A stretch of DNA of 64,000 bases from Pseudomonas mendocina (lineage in GTDB: Bacteria > Pseudomonadota > Gammaproteobacteria > Pseudomonadales > Pseudomonadaceae), in contig NZ_LR134290.1 in the NCBI RefSeq assembly GCF_900636545.1, positions 2,294,001 to 2,358,000 on the forward strand, in the 5' to 3' direction. Position numbers and translations under genes: made by a program. The notes below the pieces were generated by a model, which made no database searches, was not told the origin of the DNA, and was given only the letters and a program-made list of their open reading frames with translations. Below, piece after piece: positions 37,756 to 47,412 of the stretch; the stretch's first letter is position 1, and the number at the start of each line of letters is the position of its first letter.

Positions 37756-38979
37756 TCACTCGGCCTTGGCCGGCTTGCCCGGCAGCAAGCCATCGGCGCG
37801 GAACATCGCCTTGATGCCGCGCAGTGCCTGGCGGCTGCGGTCCTGGTTCTCGATCAGGGCGAAGCGCACGTGGTCGTCGCCATAGTCACCAAAACCCAGG
37901 CCCGGCGAGACGCAGACCTTGGCCTCCGCCAGCAGCTTCTTGGCGAACTCCAGTGAACCAAGATGAGCATAGGCGTCGGGAATCTTGGCCCAGATGTACA
38001 TCGAGGCCTTGGGCTTTTCCACCATCCAGCCGATCTCGTGCAGGCCCTTGACCAGCAGGTTGCGGCGTTGGCGGTACTGCTCGGCGATATCCAGTACGCA
38101 CTGCTGGTCGCCTTCCAGCGCGGCGATGGCCGCCACCTGAAGGGGGGTGAAGGTGCCGTAGTCGTGGTAGCTCTTGATCCGTGCCAGGGCGCTGACCAGC
38201 TCGGGGTTGCCGACCATGAAGCCGATCCGCCAGCCGGCCATGTTGTAGCTCTTGGACAGGGTGAAGAACTCCACCGCGATGTCCTTGGCGCCCGGCACCT
38301 GCATGATCGACGGCGCCTTCCAGCCGTCGTAGACGATGTCGGCGTAGGCCAGATCGTGCACCACCAGTACGTCGTACTGTTTGGCCAGGGTTACCACGCG
38401 CTCGAAGAAGTCCAGCTCCACGCATTGGGCGGTGGGGTTGGAGGGGAAGCCGAGGATCATCATTTTCGGCTTGGGGATCGACTCGCGAATAGCCCGTTCC
38501 AGCTCGGCGAAGAAGTCCACGCCCGGCACCAGCGGTACGGAGCGCACCTGAGCGCCGGCGATCACCGCGCCGTAGATGTGGATCGGGTAGCTGGGGTTGG
38601 GCACCAGCACGGTATCGCCGTGGTCCAGGGTAGCCAGCATCAGGTGCGCCAGGCCTTCCTTGGAACCGATGGTGACGATGGCTTCGCTTTCCGGATCGAT
38701 CTCCACGTCGTAGCGGTCCTTGTACCAGCGCGAGATGGCGCGGCGCAGGCGGGGAATACCGCGGGAGGTGGAGTATCCGTGGGTGTCTTCACGCTGGGCG
38801 ACTTGCACGAGCTTTTCGACGATGTGCGGCGGGGTCGCACCGTCGGGGTTGCCCATGGAGAAGTCGATGATGTCCTCGCCGCGACGGCGTGCGGCCATCT
38901 TCAGTTCGGCGGTGATGTTGAAGACGTAGGGGGGGAGACGATCGATGCGCGCAAAGCGGCGCTTGGCGTTCTCAGCCAT
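37756..38979 (-). CDS. alaC: Alanine transaminase
   Basis: 407 aa from the ATG at 38979 ([20 protein letters not shown]). Class I/II PLP aminotransferase: GNPDGATPP near residue 45, FPSNPTAQ near 185, and the PLP-binding Lys in [15 protein letters not shown] near 250. It matches AlaC of pseudomonads, which interconverts pyruvate/glutamate and alanine/2-oxoglutarate. Single gene with its own terminator. Confidence 0.9.
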   Translation of the reverse strand: MAENAKRRFARIDRLPPYVFNITAELKMAARRRGEDIIDFSMGNPDGATPPHIVEKLVQVAQREDTHGYSTSRGIPRLRRAISRWYKDRYDVEIDPESEAIVTIGSKEGLAHLMLATLDHGDTVLVPNPSYPIHIYGAVIAGAQVRSVPLVPGVDFFAELERAIRESIPKPKMMILGFPSNPTAQCVELDFFERVVTLAKQYDVLVVHDLAYADIVYDGWKAPSIMQVPGAKDIAVEFFTLSKSYNMAGWRIGFMVGNPELVSALARIKSYHDYGTFTPLQVAAIAALEGDQQCVLDIAEQYRQRRNLLVKGLHEIGWMVEKPKASMYIWAKIPDAYAHLGSLEFAKKLLAEAKVCVSPGLGFGDYGDDHVRFALIENQDRSRQALRGIKAMFRADGLLPGKPAKAE

Positions 38980-39112
38980 GATTTCCTCGGATACGTAAGC
39001 GCCCGGAACCGTCCGAGCGACGTTGGCCACAGGTGTGGCCGGCGCTAAAGATAAGGGCTGCCGAACTGCGCTGTCCAGCGCAGTTGCAGGCGAAAACAGC
39101 GAATCAGTCGCT

Positions 39113-40462
39113 TCAGCTCAACTCATCTTTCAAACGCAGTAGCAAGGCGCCCAGTGCCTCCACATCGGCGTCTTCGGTGCGCCAGGAGCAGAGGCTCAGG
39201 CGAAAGGCGGGGCGGCCCTGCCAGACGGTCGGGCCGAACCAGACTTCGCCAGATGCCTGGGCTGCTTGGCGAATGGCGATGGTCTGTTCGTCCGTATCGC
39301 CACGCACCAATACCTGGTTCAGCACAACCCGGTTCAGTACCTGATAGCCGGCGTTGCGCAGTGTGCTGGCCAGCTCTTCAGCCTGGCGGATATGGCGGTC
39401 GATCATCGCTTGCAGGCCGGTGCGGCCCAGGTTGGCCAGGGCCGCCCAGATGGCGATGCCACGGGCGCGACGAGAGAACTCCAGTGTCAGGTTCTTCTGC
39501 GCATCCTTGCTTGCCGAGGCGTAGGCCGCATCGCTGTTCATCGCGGCGGCCAGTGCATCGGCGTCACGGCAGATCGCCATGGCACTGTCGTAGGGGGTGT
39601 TCAGCCACTTGTGTCCATCGGTCGTCCAGCTATCTGCCAGTTCGACGCCCTCGAGCAAATGCGCTGAGGATGAGGCGCGTGCCCATAGGCCGAATGCGCC
39701 ATCGACATGCACCCAGGCGTTAGCCGCGCGGGCGATGGCAATCAGTTCGGCAAAACGGTCGAACTCGCCGGTATTGACCTCTCCGGCCTGCAATATCAGT
39801 AGCGAACGTTCATCCAGTTCAGGGAGCCGGGCCGGGTCTATACGCCCGTACTGGTCCACTGGCGCATAGTGCAGGTGGTTCATGCCGAAGCCGAGCACGC
39901 GCAGCGCTTTCTTCACCGTGATGTGTGCCGTTTCTGCGAGTACGACGCGGATCTGCGGTGCGCCGAGTAATCCGTCACCATCGAAATCCCAGCCCTGGCG
40001 AGCCAGTAGCACGCGCCGTGCGGCAGAAATACAGGCCAGGGTGCAGGCAGTTGCACTGGTGCCAAACCCCACGGCGCTCTGATCCGGTAGCCCCAGCGCT
40101 TGGCAGACCCAGCGTCCGGCAATTTTCTCCAGTCGATCAGCGACTGGCGAGTTGTCGAAGGACGAGGCGCATTGATCCCAGGCCAGTACCAGGCGTTCCG
40201 CAGCTGCTGCCACTGGCAGCGTCGCGCCGATGACGAAGCCGAAGTAACGTGCGGCATTACTCGCCACGGTGGCTGGTGAGCCAATTTCGTCGAGCTGGCA
40301 AAGTACCTGATCGGCAGCATGGCCTTGCTCCGGCAGGGGCTGGTCGAAGGTGGCCAGGGCGGCGATGGCTGAGGCGTCGGGGAAGATCCGGCGGGTGGTA
40401 ATGCCGTCCAGGTAGGCCAGGGCGCGGCGGTCGGCTTCGGCCAGCAGGTCGTGTTCGGTCAT
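39113..40462 (-). CDS. Group II PLP-dependent decarboxylase family protein
   Basis: 449 aa. The PLP Lys lies in [16 protein letters not shown] near residue 285, with the preceding [11 protein letters not shown]sp motif typical of fold-type I group II decarboxylases (glutamate, tyrosine or aromatic amino-acid decarboxylases). The exact substrate cannot be read. It stands alone, convergent with nothing. Some annotations call this group aspartate aminotransferase family. Confidence 0.8.
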   Translation of the reverse strand: MTEHDLLAEADRRALAYLDGITTRRIFPDASAIAALATFDQPLPEQGHAADQVLCQLDEIGSPATVASNAARYFGFVIGATLPVAAAAERLVLAWDQCASSFDNSPVADRLEKIAGRWVCQALGLPDQSAVGFGTSATACTLACISAARRVLLARQGWDFDGDGLLGAPQIRVVLAETAHITVKKALRVLGFGMNHLHYAPVDQYGRIDPARLPELDERSLLILQAGEVNTGEFDRFAELIAIARAANAWVHVDGAFGLWARASSSAHLLEGVELADSWTTDGHKWLNTPYDSAMAICRDADALAAAMNSDAAYASASKDAQKNLTLEFSRRARGIAIWAALANLGRTGLQAMIDRHIRQAEELASTLRNAGYQVLNRVVLNQVLVRGDTDEQTIAIRQAAQASGEVWFGPTVWQGRPAFRLSLCSWRTEDADVEALGALLLRLKDELS

Positions 40463-40607
40463 GAGGAAGTCCTCGGCTAGGGGCTGTCTACCCTAGCCGA
40501 GCCCAGCAGAGCGCGGCATACACAGGCGCCAGCGAAGGCGGCTGCAACAGTTGCCCGAGTGATACAGTCCGTACCGATACAGTGAACTGTTTCAGCGGTA
40601 CAGTTGC

Positions 40608-41186
40608 TCAGCCGCCGAGCATGTCATGCATCGCAATGATCTGTTCGGCCACCTGGATCAATTTCTGCTGGCGACTCATGGCCTGGCGGCGCATCAGGGT
40701 ATAGGCCTCTTCTTCGTTGCAGCTCTTCATCTTCATCAACAGGCCCTTTGCCAGTTCCACACGCTTGCGTTCGGCCAACTGTGCGTCGCGCGCCTGCAGC
40801 TGCGCGCGCAGCGCCTGGTCGCTCTCGAAGCGGGCCATGGCCACGTCGAGAATGGGCTGCAGGCGCTGGGCATGGATGCCCTCGACGATGTAGGCGCTGA
40901 CCCCGCTCTGGATCGCCTGGCGCATCACGCCGGGGTCGTGTTCGTCGGTGAACATCACGATGGGCCGTGGTTGGTCGCGGCTGACCAGTACTACCTGCTC
41001 CATGACGTCGCGGCCGGGCGACTCGGTGTCGATCAGGATCACATCGGGGCGTACCGCCTCGACGCGTTCGGGCAGGTCGATGGTCAGGCCAGATTCGTCG
41101 ATCACCTCGAAGCCGGCCTCGATCAGCGCGCTTTTCAGGCGACCGACCTTCTTTGGGGTGTCGTTGATCAGGAGGATACGCAGCAT
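40608..41186 (-). CDS. nasT: ANTAR-domain nitrate response regulator NasT
   Basis: 192 aa. An N-terminal receiver domain (LRILLINDTPKKVGRLKSAL, Asp in VILIDTESPG) is followed by a C-terminal ANTAR RNA-binding three-helix domain (ELAKGLLMKMKSCNEEEAYTLMRR). NasT binds leader RNAs with paired hexaloop hairpins and stops transcription termination at nitrate-assimilation genes. It is held in check by NasS, encoded 18 bp upstream. Confidence 0.92.
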   Translation of the reverse strand: MLRILLINDTPKKVGRLKSALIEAGFEVIDESGLTIDLPERVEAVRPDVILIDTESPGRDVMEQVVLVSRDQPRPIVMFTDEHDPGVMRQAIQSGVSAYIVEGIHAQRLQPILDVAMARFESDQALRAQLQARDAQLAERKRVELAKGLLMKMKSCNEEEAYTLMRRQAMSRQQKLIQVAEQIIAMHDMLGG

Positions 41187-41204
41187 CGATGGCTCTCCCG
41201 GCTA

Positions 41205-42416
41205 TTACAGGGTGACAGCCGGGCTTTCGGCCAGGGCGTGCAGGCGGAAGCTGCGGGCATAGGCTGCCGGGTTGCTGCCGTCCCAGCAACTGCCGTCCTG
41301 CAGGATAGAGCTGCGCATTTCGCCCGGCACGACGATGTCCAGAGCCGTTGCCGCCTCCCGATACAGCGCCAGTTGCTGAACCTGGCGGGCCACTGCCAGG
41401 TAGTCGGGATCGCTGCGCAGCAGGCCCCAGCGGCGGAACTGGGTCATGAACCACATGCCATCGGACAGGTACGGCTGATTGACCAGGCCACCGGCGTGAA
41501 AGCGCAGTGGGTGCTCGTCCAGCCAGGCGTGCCCCAGGCCGTCCTGGTACTGGCCGAGAAAGCGTGGGCTGATTGCCGACAGCGGTGCATCGACATAGTC
41601 GCTGCCACTGAGCAGTTGCGTAGTGCTGCGCTTGTTCTCTTCGCTTTCGTCGATGAAACGCGCTGCTTCGAGCACCGCCATGATCAGTGCGCGGGCGGTG
41701 TTGGGGTTCTGCTCGGCGAAGGCGCGGGTGCAACCCAGTACCTTTTCCGGGTGATCCGGCCAGATTGCCTGGATAGTGGTCAGGGTGCAGCCGAGCTGTT
41801 CATCGACGGCCTTGGCGGTCCAGGGTTCGCCGACGCAGAAACCGTCGATGCGCCCGGCTTTAAGGTGTTCGATCATCTGCGGTGGTGGGACCACCACGCT
41901 GTCGACATCGCGCAAGGGATGAATGCCCTGGCTGGCCAGCCAGTAATACAGCCACATGGCATGAGTGCCGGTGGGGAAGGTCTGGGCGAAGGTCAGGCGT
42001 GCTTCATGTTGGTGCACATGCTTGCGCAGTGCCTCGCCGCTGGTCACGCCCGCGGCCTGCAGCGAGTGCGAGAGGTTGATGCTCTGGCCGTTCTGGTTCA
42101 ATCCCATGAGTACAGCCATGTCGGTGGCTGAGCCAACACCGAGGCCCAGCTGTACGCCGTAGATCAGCCCGTAGAGGCTGTGCGCGGCATCCAGCTCGCC
42201 ACTGAGCAGGCGATCACGCAGGCCGGCCCAGGACGACTGGCGATGCAGCCTGATGCTGAGTCCGTATTTCTCGGCGAAGCCCTGGGTGGCGGCAACGATC
42301 ACCGAGGCCGAATCGCTCAGGGCCATGAAGCCGATGTTCAGCACGCTCTTCTCCGGGGCGTTGCTGCCCCAGGCCCAGGACAGGGCATCGTCGCGAGGGG
42401 TGTCGTGTTCGCTCAT
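41205..42416 (-). CDS. nasS: Nitrate/nitrite sensor NasS (NrtA/CmpA-like)
   Basis: 403 aa from the ATG at 42416 (MSEHDTPRDDALSWAWGSNA). There is no signal peptide, unlike the transport-type NrtA/CmpA solute-binding proteins it resembles. Landmarks are LNIGFMALSDSASVIVA, GELDAAHSLYGL and FCVGEPWTAKAV. It binds nitrate or nitrite in the cytosol and releases NasT. An ANTAR-type leader and sigma-54 promoter lie upstream (42468-42589), suggesting that nasST controls itself. Confidence 0.92.
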   Translation of the reverse strand: MSEHDTPRDDALSWAWGSNAPEKSVLNIGFMALSDSASVIVAATQGFAEKYGLSIRLHRQSSWAGLRDRLLSGELDAAHSLYGLIYGVQLGLGVGSATDMAVLMGLNQNGQSINLSHSLQAAGVTSGEALRKHVHQHEARLTFAQTFPTGTHAMWLYYWLASQGIHPLRDVDSVVVPPPQMIEHLKAGRIDGFCVGEPWTAKAVDEQLGCTLTTIQAIWPDHPEKVLGCTRAFAEQNPNTARALIMAVLEAARFIDESEENKRSTTQLLSGSDYVDAPLSAISPRFLGQYQDGLGHAWLDEHPLRFHAGGLVNQPYLSDGMWFMTQFRRWGLLRSDPDYLAVARQVQQLALYREAATALDIVVPGEMRSSILQDGSCWDGSNPAAYARSFRLHALAESPAVTL

Positions 42417-42467
42417 GCTGCTTTCCTTAACGTCACGCAAAACGTTGGCCGGCCGTCGCTGGCCCAT

Positions 42468-42558
42468 AAAAAACGTCGCACTGGATTGCGGGGCCGAGCG
42501 GTCCCGAATCGAGTGCGACGCCGTTGTCGCAGAGGCCGGTTCCGTTGTTGGACAGGCC
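42468..42558 (-). promoter_or_regulatory. ANTAR-type antiterminator leader and terminator of nasST
   Basis: Read on the minus strand: hairpin P1 (42558-42534), GGCC-U-G-UCC stem with hexaloop AACAAC; then, 2 nt later, hairpin P2 (42531-42514), a perfect 6-bp UGCGAC/GUCGCA stem with hexaloop AACGGC (A1 and G4, as in ANTAR targets). The 3' arm of P2 is also the 5' arm of a terminator, GTCGCACT (42519-42512) with AGTGCGAC (42482-42475), followed by T6 (42473-42468). P2 and the terminator exclude each other. The nasS ATG is 52 nt further on. Confidence 0.7.
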
Positions 42559-42573
42559 GTTTGCCTGTAACGA

Positions 42574-42589
42574 AGCAAGGCATATGCCA
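42574..42589 (-). promoter_or_regulatory. Sigma-54 promoter of nasST
   Basis: TGGCATATGCCTTGCT on the minus strand matches the sigma-54 consensus TGGCAC-N5-TTGCW at 10 of 11 fixed positions with the correct GG/GC spacing. The start site would fall near 42563, just before hairpin P1. No clear NtrC palindrome is seen in the 60 bp upstream. Confidence 0.7.
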
Positions 42590-42648
42590 CACGGCAGGCA
42601 TCAGGAGCGGTGAGCACTTGGACGATTCGAAACGGTGCGATGACGCAT

Positions 42649-42673
42649 AAAAAAGCCCCGCACTAGGCGGGGC
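42649..42673 (-). terminator. Terminator of acnB
   Basis: GCCCCGC-ACTAG-GCGGGGC stem (42655-42673) followed on the minus strand by TTTTTT (42654-42649), 20 bp past the acnB stop. Confidence 0.85.
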
Positions 42674-42692
42674 TCCTTTCACGACGCTGCGA

Positions 42693-45293
42693 TCAGGCTT
42701 GAACGACCGGGATCTTGGCGTTGGCCGCGGCTTCACGGAAGTCAGCGATCTGGTCGAAGCTCAGGTAGCGGTAGATGTCGCCAGACATGCTGTCGATATC
42801 CTTCGCATAGGCCATGTACTCCTCGACGGTCGGCAGCTTGCCGATAATCGAAGCGACCGCAGCCAGTTCGGCAGAGGCCAGGTACACGTTGGCGCCATCG
42901 CCCAGGCGGTTCGGGAAGTTACGGGTCGAGGTCGAGACCACGGTGGAGTTGGCAGCCACACGTGCCTGGTTACCCATGCACAGCGAGCAGCCCGGCATTT
43001 CCATGCGTGCACCGGCCTTGCCGTAGATACCGTAGTAGCCTTCTTCGGTCAGCTGGTGGGCGTCCATCTTGGTCGGCGGCGACAGCCACAGACGAGTCGG
43101 GATACCACCTTTGACCTTGTCCAGCAGCTTACCGGCAGCGCGGAAGTGACCGATGTTGGTCATGCACGAACCGATGAACACTTCGTCGATCTTGTCGCCG
43201 GCCACGGTGGACAGCAGACGGGCATCGTCCGGGTCGTTCGGGGCGCACAGTACCGGCTCGTTGAGCTGGCTCAGGTCGATTTCGATGATTTCGGCGTACT
43301 CGGCGTCCTTGTCGGCTTCCATCAGTACCGGGTTGGCCAGCCAGGCTTCCATCGCCTGAGCACGACGCTCCAGGGTGCGGGCATCGCCATAGCCTTCGCT
43401 GATCATCCAGCGCAGCAGGGTGATGTTGGACTTCAGGTACTCGGCGATTGCTGCTTCCGGCAGTTTGATGGTGCAACCGGCAGCCGAACGTTCTGCGGAG
43501 GCGTCGGACAGCTCGAACGCCTGCTCGACGGTCAGGTTGTCCAGGCCTTCGATCTCGAGGATGCGGCCGGAGAAGATGTTCTTCTTGCCTTTCTTCTCGA
43601 CGGTCAGCAGACCTTTCTGGATGGCGTAGTAGGGGATGGCGTGGACCAGGTCACGCAGGGTGATACCCGGTTGCATCTTGCCCTTGAAGCGCACCAGAAC
43701 CGATTCCGGCATGTCCAGCGGCATCACGCCGGTGGCGGCGGCGAAGGCCACCAGGCCGGAGCCGGCCGGGAAGGAAATACCGATCGGGAAGCGGGTGTGC
43801 GAGTCGCCACCGGTGCCGACGGTATCCGGCAGCAGCATGCGGTTCAGCCAGCTGTGGATGATGCCGTCGCCCGGACGCAGGGACACGCCGCCACGGGTGC
43901 GGATGAAATCCGGCAGGGTGTGGTGGGTGGTGACGTCGATCGGCTTCGGATAAGCAGCGGTGTGGCAGAAGGACTGCATCACCAGGTCGGCGGAGAAGCC
44001 CAGACACGCAAGGTCTTTCAGCTCGTCGCGGGTCATCGGGCCGGTGGTGTCCTGGGAGCCGACGGTGGTCATCTTCGGTTCGCAGTAGGTGCCTGGACGG
44101 ACGCCTTCGACGCCGCAGGCCTTGCCGACCATCTTCTGTGCCAGGGTGAAGCCCTTGCCGCTGTCAGCCGGCTGCTCCGGCTTCTTGAACAGATCGGAGG
44201 AACCCAGGCCCAGTTCGGCGCGCGCCTTCTCGGTCAGGCCGCGGCCGACGATCAGCGGGATACGGCCGCCAGCGCGGACTTCGTCGAGCAGCACCGGGGT
44301 CTTCAGTTCGAAGGTGGTGATGACTTCGTCGGTGCCGTGCTTGCAGACTTTGCCCGCGTGCGGGTAGACGTCGATCACGTCGCCCATGTTGATGTTCGAT
44401 ACGTCGAACTCGATCGGCAGGGCGCCGGCGTCTTCCATGGTGTTGTAGAAGATCGGGGCGATCTTGGTGCCGAAGCAGAAACCGCCAGCGCGCTTGTTCG
44501 GAACGTACGGAATGTCGTCGCCGAAGAACCACAGGACTGAGTTGGTGGCGGACTTACGCGAGGAACCGGTACCGACCACGTCACCGACGTAGGCGACCGG
44601 GAAGCCTTTGGCCTTGATCTCTTCGATCTGCTTCAGCGGGCCGATGGCGCCTTGCTGCTCAGGGACGATGCCGTCGCGAGCCATTTTCAGCATGGCCAGG
44701 GCGTGCAGCGGGATGTCAGGACGCGACCAGGCGTCCGGGGCAGGGGACAGGTCGTCGGTGTTGGTTTCGCCAGGCACCTTGAATACGGCCAGGCTGTACT
44801 TCTCGGCGATGGCCGGCTTGTTGGTGAACCACTCGCCGTCGGCCCAGGATTGCATGACGGCCTTGGCGTTGGCATTGCCGGCCTTGGCTTTCTCGGCGAC
44901 GTCGTGGAAGGCGTCGAACATCAGCAGGGTGTGCTTGAGTTGTTCGGCAGCGACGGTGCCCAGGGTGGCGTCGTCCAGCAGCTCGACCAGGGTAGCGATG
45001 TTGTAGCCGCCCTGCATGGTGCCCAGCAGCTCGACAGCGCGTTGCTTGCTGATCAGCGGGGAAGTGGCTTCGCCCTTGGCAACGGCAGAGAGGAAACCGG
45101 CCTTGACGTAGGCAGCTTCGTCAACACCTGGCGGTACGCGGTTGGTGATCAGATCCAGCAGGAATTCTTCTTCGCCAGCCGGCGGGTTCTTCAGCAGCTC
45201 GACCAGGCCTGCGGTTTGTTCGGCGTTCAGCGGCTGGGGCACGATACCCTGAGCGGCACGCTCTGCTACGTGTTTGCGATAGGCTTCAAGCAC
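42693..45293 (-). CDS. acnB: Bifunctional aconitate hydratase 2 / 2-methylisocitrate dehydratase
   Basis: 866 aa starting with GTG at 45293 ([20 protein letters not shown]), which matches the usual AcnB N-terminus; GAGGG is 8 nt upstream. An ATG five codons earlier (45308) is less likely. The HEAT-like N-terminal domain comes first, as in all AcnB. Iron-sulfur ligands lie in GSCMTNIG and [11 protein letters not shown]. It isomerises citrate and isocitrate in the TCA cycle. A long hairpin lies 119-257 bp upstream. Confidence 0.95.
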   Translation of the reverse strand: MLEAYRKHVAERAAQGIVPQPLNAEQTAGLVELLKNPPAGEEEFLLDLITNRVPPGVDEAAYVKAGFLSAVAKGEATSPLISKQRAVELLGTMQGGYNIATLVELLDDATLGTVAAEQLKHTLLMFDAFHDVAEKAKAGNANAKAVMQSWADGEWFTNKPAIAEKYSLAVFKVPGETNTDDLSPAPDAWSRPDIPLHALAMLKMARDGIVPEQQGAIGPLKQIEEIKAKGFPVAYVGDVVGTGSSRKSATNSVLWFFGDDIPYVPNKRAGGFCFGTKIAPIFYNTMEDAGALPIEFDVSNINMGDVIDVYPHAGKVCKHGTDEVITTFELKTPVLLDEVRAGGRIPLIVGRGLTEKARAELGLGSSDLFKKPEQPADSGKGFTLAQKMVGKACGVEGVRPGTYCEPKMTTVGSQDTTGPMTRDELKDLACLGFSADLVMQSFCHTAAYPKPIDVTTHHTLPDFIRTRGGVSLRPGDGIIHSWLNRMLLPDTVGTGGDSHTRFPIGISFPAGSGLVAFAAATGVMPLDMPESVLVRFKGKMQPGITLRDLVHAIPYYAIQKGLLTVEKKGKKNIFSGRILEIEGLDNLTVEQAFELSDASAERSAAGCTIKLPEAAIAEYLKSNITLLRWMISEGYGDARTLERRAQAMEAWLANPVLMEADKDAEYAEIIEIDLSQLNEPVLCAPNDPDDARLLSTVAGDKIDEVFIGSCMTNIGHFRAAGKLLDKVKGGIPTRLWLSPPTKMDAHQLTEEGYYGIYGKAGARMEMPGCSLCMGNQARVAANSTVVSTSTRNFPNRLGDGANVYLASAELAAVASIIGKLPTVEEYMAYAKDIDSMSGDIYRYLSFDQIADFREAAANAKIPVVQA

Positions 45294-45850
45294 AGTTATT
45301 ACCCTCATCAGTGGTCCCAAAGGGTTGTCCGGGACGCGATCCAGATACCCACGAACCAGGCGCTTTTCGACTTTATGAGCCGAGCAGCCGAGGTTTCATG
45401 AGTCTCTTGTAGAAGCTGCTTTCAAAGTTTTACGCCGGCAGGACGGTTTCTGATGAGGGCGGGCGCAGAGACTCGGGGGGACTCCGAGTGGCTGCGCCGT
45501 CATCGTACCTGCAGGATCGACTGTGCTCGTGACGCTTTGAAAACAGCTTCCAACGGACATTGGCGCCTTAAAAGGCGGGCCGATTCTAATGGAAAGTGCG
45601 AATAAAGTTAAGCCGATCTCCTTGTCGCGGCAGCTTGCTGAAAAGGATTGGCAGGCAAGCCAAGATCGGTGGCGGCCCGGCAAAAACAGCCAAAAAAGCG
45701 CGGTTTCGCTGCTTTAAATAAGCATTTTGAGGCCGTTTTTAACGCGCTAGTGCCAGCGCAGGTTGTTTTCAGTGGTCTGTCGGCAGGGGTGATCTGGATT
45801 AGACAAAGGGCTAAGATGCCAGGCCGTTTTGCTGTTTATGTTGTTTCGCC
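45294..45850. other. Intergenic region between acnB and the DUF1289 gene
   Basis: 557 bp with no supported gene. It contains the long hairpin at 45412-45550, a TCTTGTCGCGGCAGCTTGC region, short A-rich stretches near 45685-45735, and presumably the two divergent promoters. I found no tRNA. Confidence 0.4.
45412..45550. other. Long imperfect hairpin with 16-bp terminal inverted repeats
   Basis: GAAGCTGCTTTCAAAG (45412-45427) and CTTTGAAAACAGCTTC (45535-45550) pair at 15 of 16 positions. Inside, GGCGCAG..ACTCGG and CCGAGT..CTGCGCC pair at 13 of 15 around a GGGGACT loop, with GATGA/TCATC and GCAGG/CCTGC in between. The whole 139 nt can fold as one hairpin. It could be a 5'-UTR element of acnB, a small RNA or a MITE-like insert. 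Confidence 0.5.
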
Positions 45851-46327
45851 ATGTCCAATCAGCGCATCAAGACGCCCTGCGTGGGTTTGTGTTCGACCGT
45901 TTACGGCGATGTCGTGTGCCGCGGTTGCAAGCGCTTCCATCACGAGGTGATCAACTGGAACAGCTATAACGACGATGAAAAGCGTGCCGTCTGGACGCGT
46001 CTGGAGGTGCTGCTGGTGCAGGTTATGACGGCCAAGGTCGAGGTGTTCGACGAGCAGCGCCTGCGGCAGCAGCTGGAGCAGCGGCAGATTCGCTTCGTGC
46101 CACAACAGTCGCCGTATTGCTGGGCCTATCAACTGATCGCCAGGGGCGCGCGGGTGATCAATCAGTTGGAGGCCTACGGCATGGTGCTGCTGCCGGAGTT
46201 TCGCAACTGGCCGCTGCCCGAGCTGCGCGATGCCATCGACAGGGAATTTTTCCTGCTCTCCGAGGCGCACTACGAGCGCTACATCGCGCCGAAATTTCTA
46301 CGTGAAGGTCTCGAGCTGCGGGTGTAG
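45851..46327 (+). CDS. DUF1289-family Cys-rich protein
   Basis: 158 aa. The N-terminal DUF1289 motif is PCVGLCSTVYGDVVCRGCKR, where four Cys probably hold zinc or an Fe-S centre, followed by the conserved Trp (INWNSY). The C-terminal about 100 residues are helical, longer than the minimal DUF1289 proteins. Function unknown. It ends at a strong shared terminator with the stress-protein gene. Confidence 0.82.
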   Translation: MSNQRIKTPCVGLCSTVYGDVVCRGCKRFHHEVINWNSYNDDEKRAVWTRLEVLLVQVMTAKVEVFDEQRLRQQLEQRQIRFVPQQSPYCWAYQLIARGARVINQLEAYGMVLLPEFRNWPLPELRDAIDREFFLLSEAHYERYIAPKFLREGLELRV

Positions 46328-46346
46328 TCGGTCCTTTGAGAAAAAA

Positions 46347-46377
46347 GAAAATGCCGCTCCTTTAGAGCGGCATTTTC
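46347..46377. terminator. Bidirectional terminator
   Basis: GAAAATGCCGCTC and GAGCGGCATTTTC form a perfect 13-bp stem with CTTTA loop between converging genes. The minus side reads on into TTTTTTC, giving a strong terminator for the stress-protein gene. Confidence 0.85.
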
Positions 46378-46391
46378 GTTTCAGGTGCGGG

Positions 46392-47255
46392 TCAGCGCTG
46401 CGCCACCAGTTCCTCGAGGTGGGCGATGATTTCGTCCGGCTTGAGCACCAGTACGTCACTTTCCAGCGCATCGAGAATGACTTCTGCGGTATTGCCGATC
46501 AGGGCGCCGGATAGCCCGGTGCGCGCTACGGTGCCGATCACCGTGACCGCAGCATCGAGCTGGTGAGCGACCTGTGGAATCACCACGTCGGCAGGGCCTT
46601 CGAGCACATGCAGGCGCTCGTCGCTGATGTCGTACTCGGCCTGAAAGCTGCGGCACTGTTCGCGGTAGCGGGCCTCGATGGTTTCCTTGAGCTGGAAGGT
46701 CGGGTCGGCTGCCGACAACATTGGCGTCGGGTGGGCGGTGGTCACGTGCAGCGTGCCCTTGGCCAGGCCGGCGATATCGTAGCCATGGCTGATGATGCCG
46801 GCATGCAGGGTGCGGTGCTCGCCATCGGCGTTACCAACGTCCACTGCGGCGAGGATGGTGCCGCCGGTCCAGGGGCGTTCGGTCTTGACCATCAGCACCG
46901 GGCCTGGGCAATAACGCAGCAACTTCCAGTCCTCGGGGGTGAGGATGGCTTTCTTCAGCGGGTTGTCCGGCAGATGCTGCTTGATCACCAGGCCACAGCC
47001 CTCGGCCTGCTGCACGGCGATGATGGTCTGGTGCTGGCTGTCATGCCAGGACTGCTGGGTGGAGACGCTGAAACCTTCCCCGGTGAGGCTGCTGCTGAGG
47101 TCGCTTAGCCACGCGCTGTGGTCGCCTTTCTTGTCGCATACCAGCAGGTGCAGGTGCGACTGGGTGACTCCAGCTATCAGTTTTGCCCGCTTCAGCGCGA
47201 GGCCTTCGGGGTGCTGGGGTTCCATCACCACCAGAATGCTACGGATCGCTTGCAT
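46392..47255 (-). CDS. Tandem-domain universal stress protein
   Basis: 287 aa with two Usp domains (about 1-140 and 141-287); the second has the glycine-rich nucleotide-site segment VIGTVARTGLSGALIGNTAE. It belongs to the UspE/UspK-like group induced by Anr in pseudomonads, which helps survival without oxygen. A perfect TTGACCTGTATCAA box is centred 70 bp upstream of the start. Confidence 0.9.
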   Translation of the reverse strand: MQAIRSILVVMEPQHPEGLALKRAKLIAGVTQSHLHLLVCDKKGDHSAWLSDLSSSLTGEGFSVSTQQSWHDSQHQTIIAVQQAEGCGLVIKQHLPDNPLKKAILTPEDWKLLRYCPGPVLMVKTERPWTGGTILAAVDVGNADGEHRTLHAGIISHGYDIAGLAKGTLHVTTAHPTPMLSAADPTFQLKETIEARYREQCRSFQAEYDISDERLHVLEGPADVVIPQVAHQLDAAVTVIGTVARTGLSGALIGNTAEVILDALESDVLVLKPDEIIAHLEELVAQR

Positions 47256-47318
47256 GGTCGTCTCCCTGAGAGTGAATAGCGCTTATCCAACTATAGGTGC
47301 GTCATTACCAGCAGCTTC

Positions 47319-47332
47319 TTGACCTGTATCAA
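47319..47332 (-). promoter_or_regulatory. Anr box upstream of the universal stress gene
   Basis: TTGACCTGTATCAA, identical to the box upstream of hemN, centred 70 bp upstream of the stress-protein ATG (47255). Confidence 0.8.
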
Positions 47333-47412
47333 CGGCGTGCTGGTCGTCCGGCTTGCCACTCGTATAATGGCCCGCCATTTCCAACCTCGCCAGCACCGAG
47401 AGCGCTTCAAAT

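Noticed and set aside
42590..42648. NtrC-type palindrome upstream of the nasST sigma-54 promoter
   Set aside because: GCACC (plus a distant GTGC) is present but spacing and symmetry do not match GCACC-N7-GGTGC; no site can be claimed.
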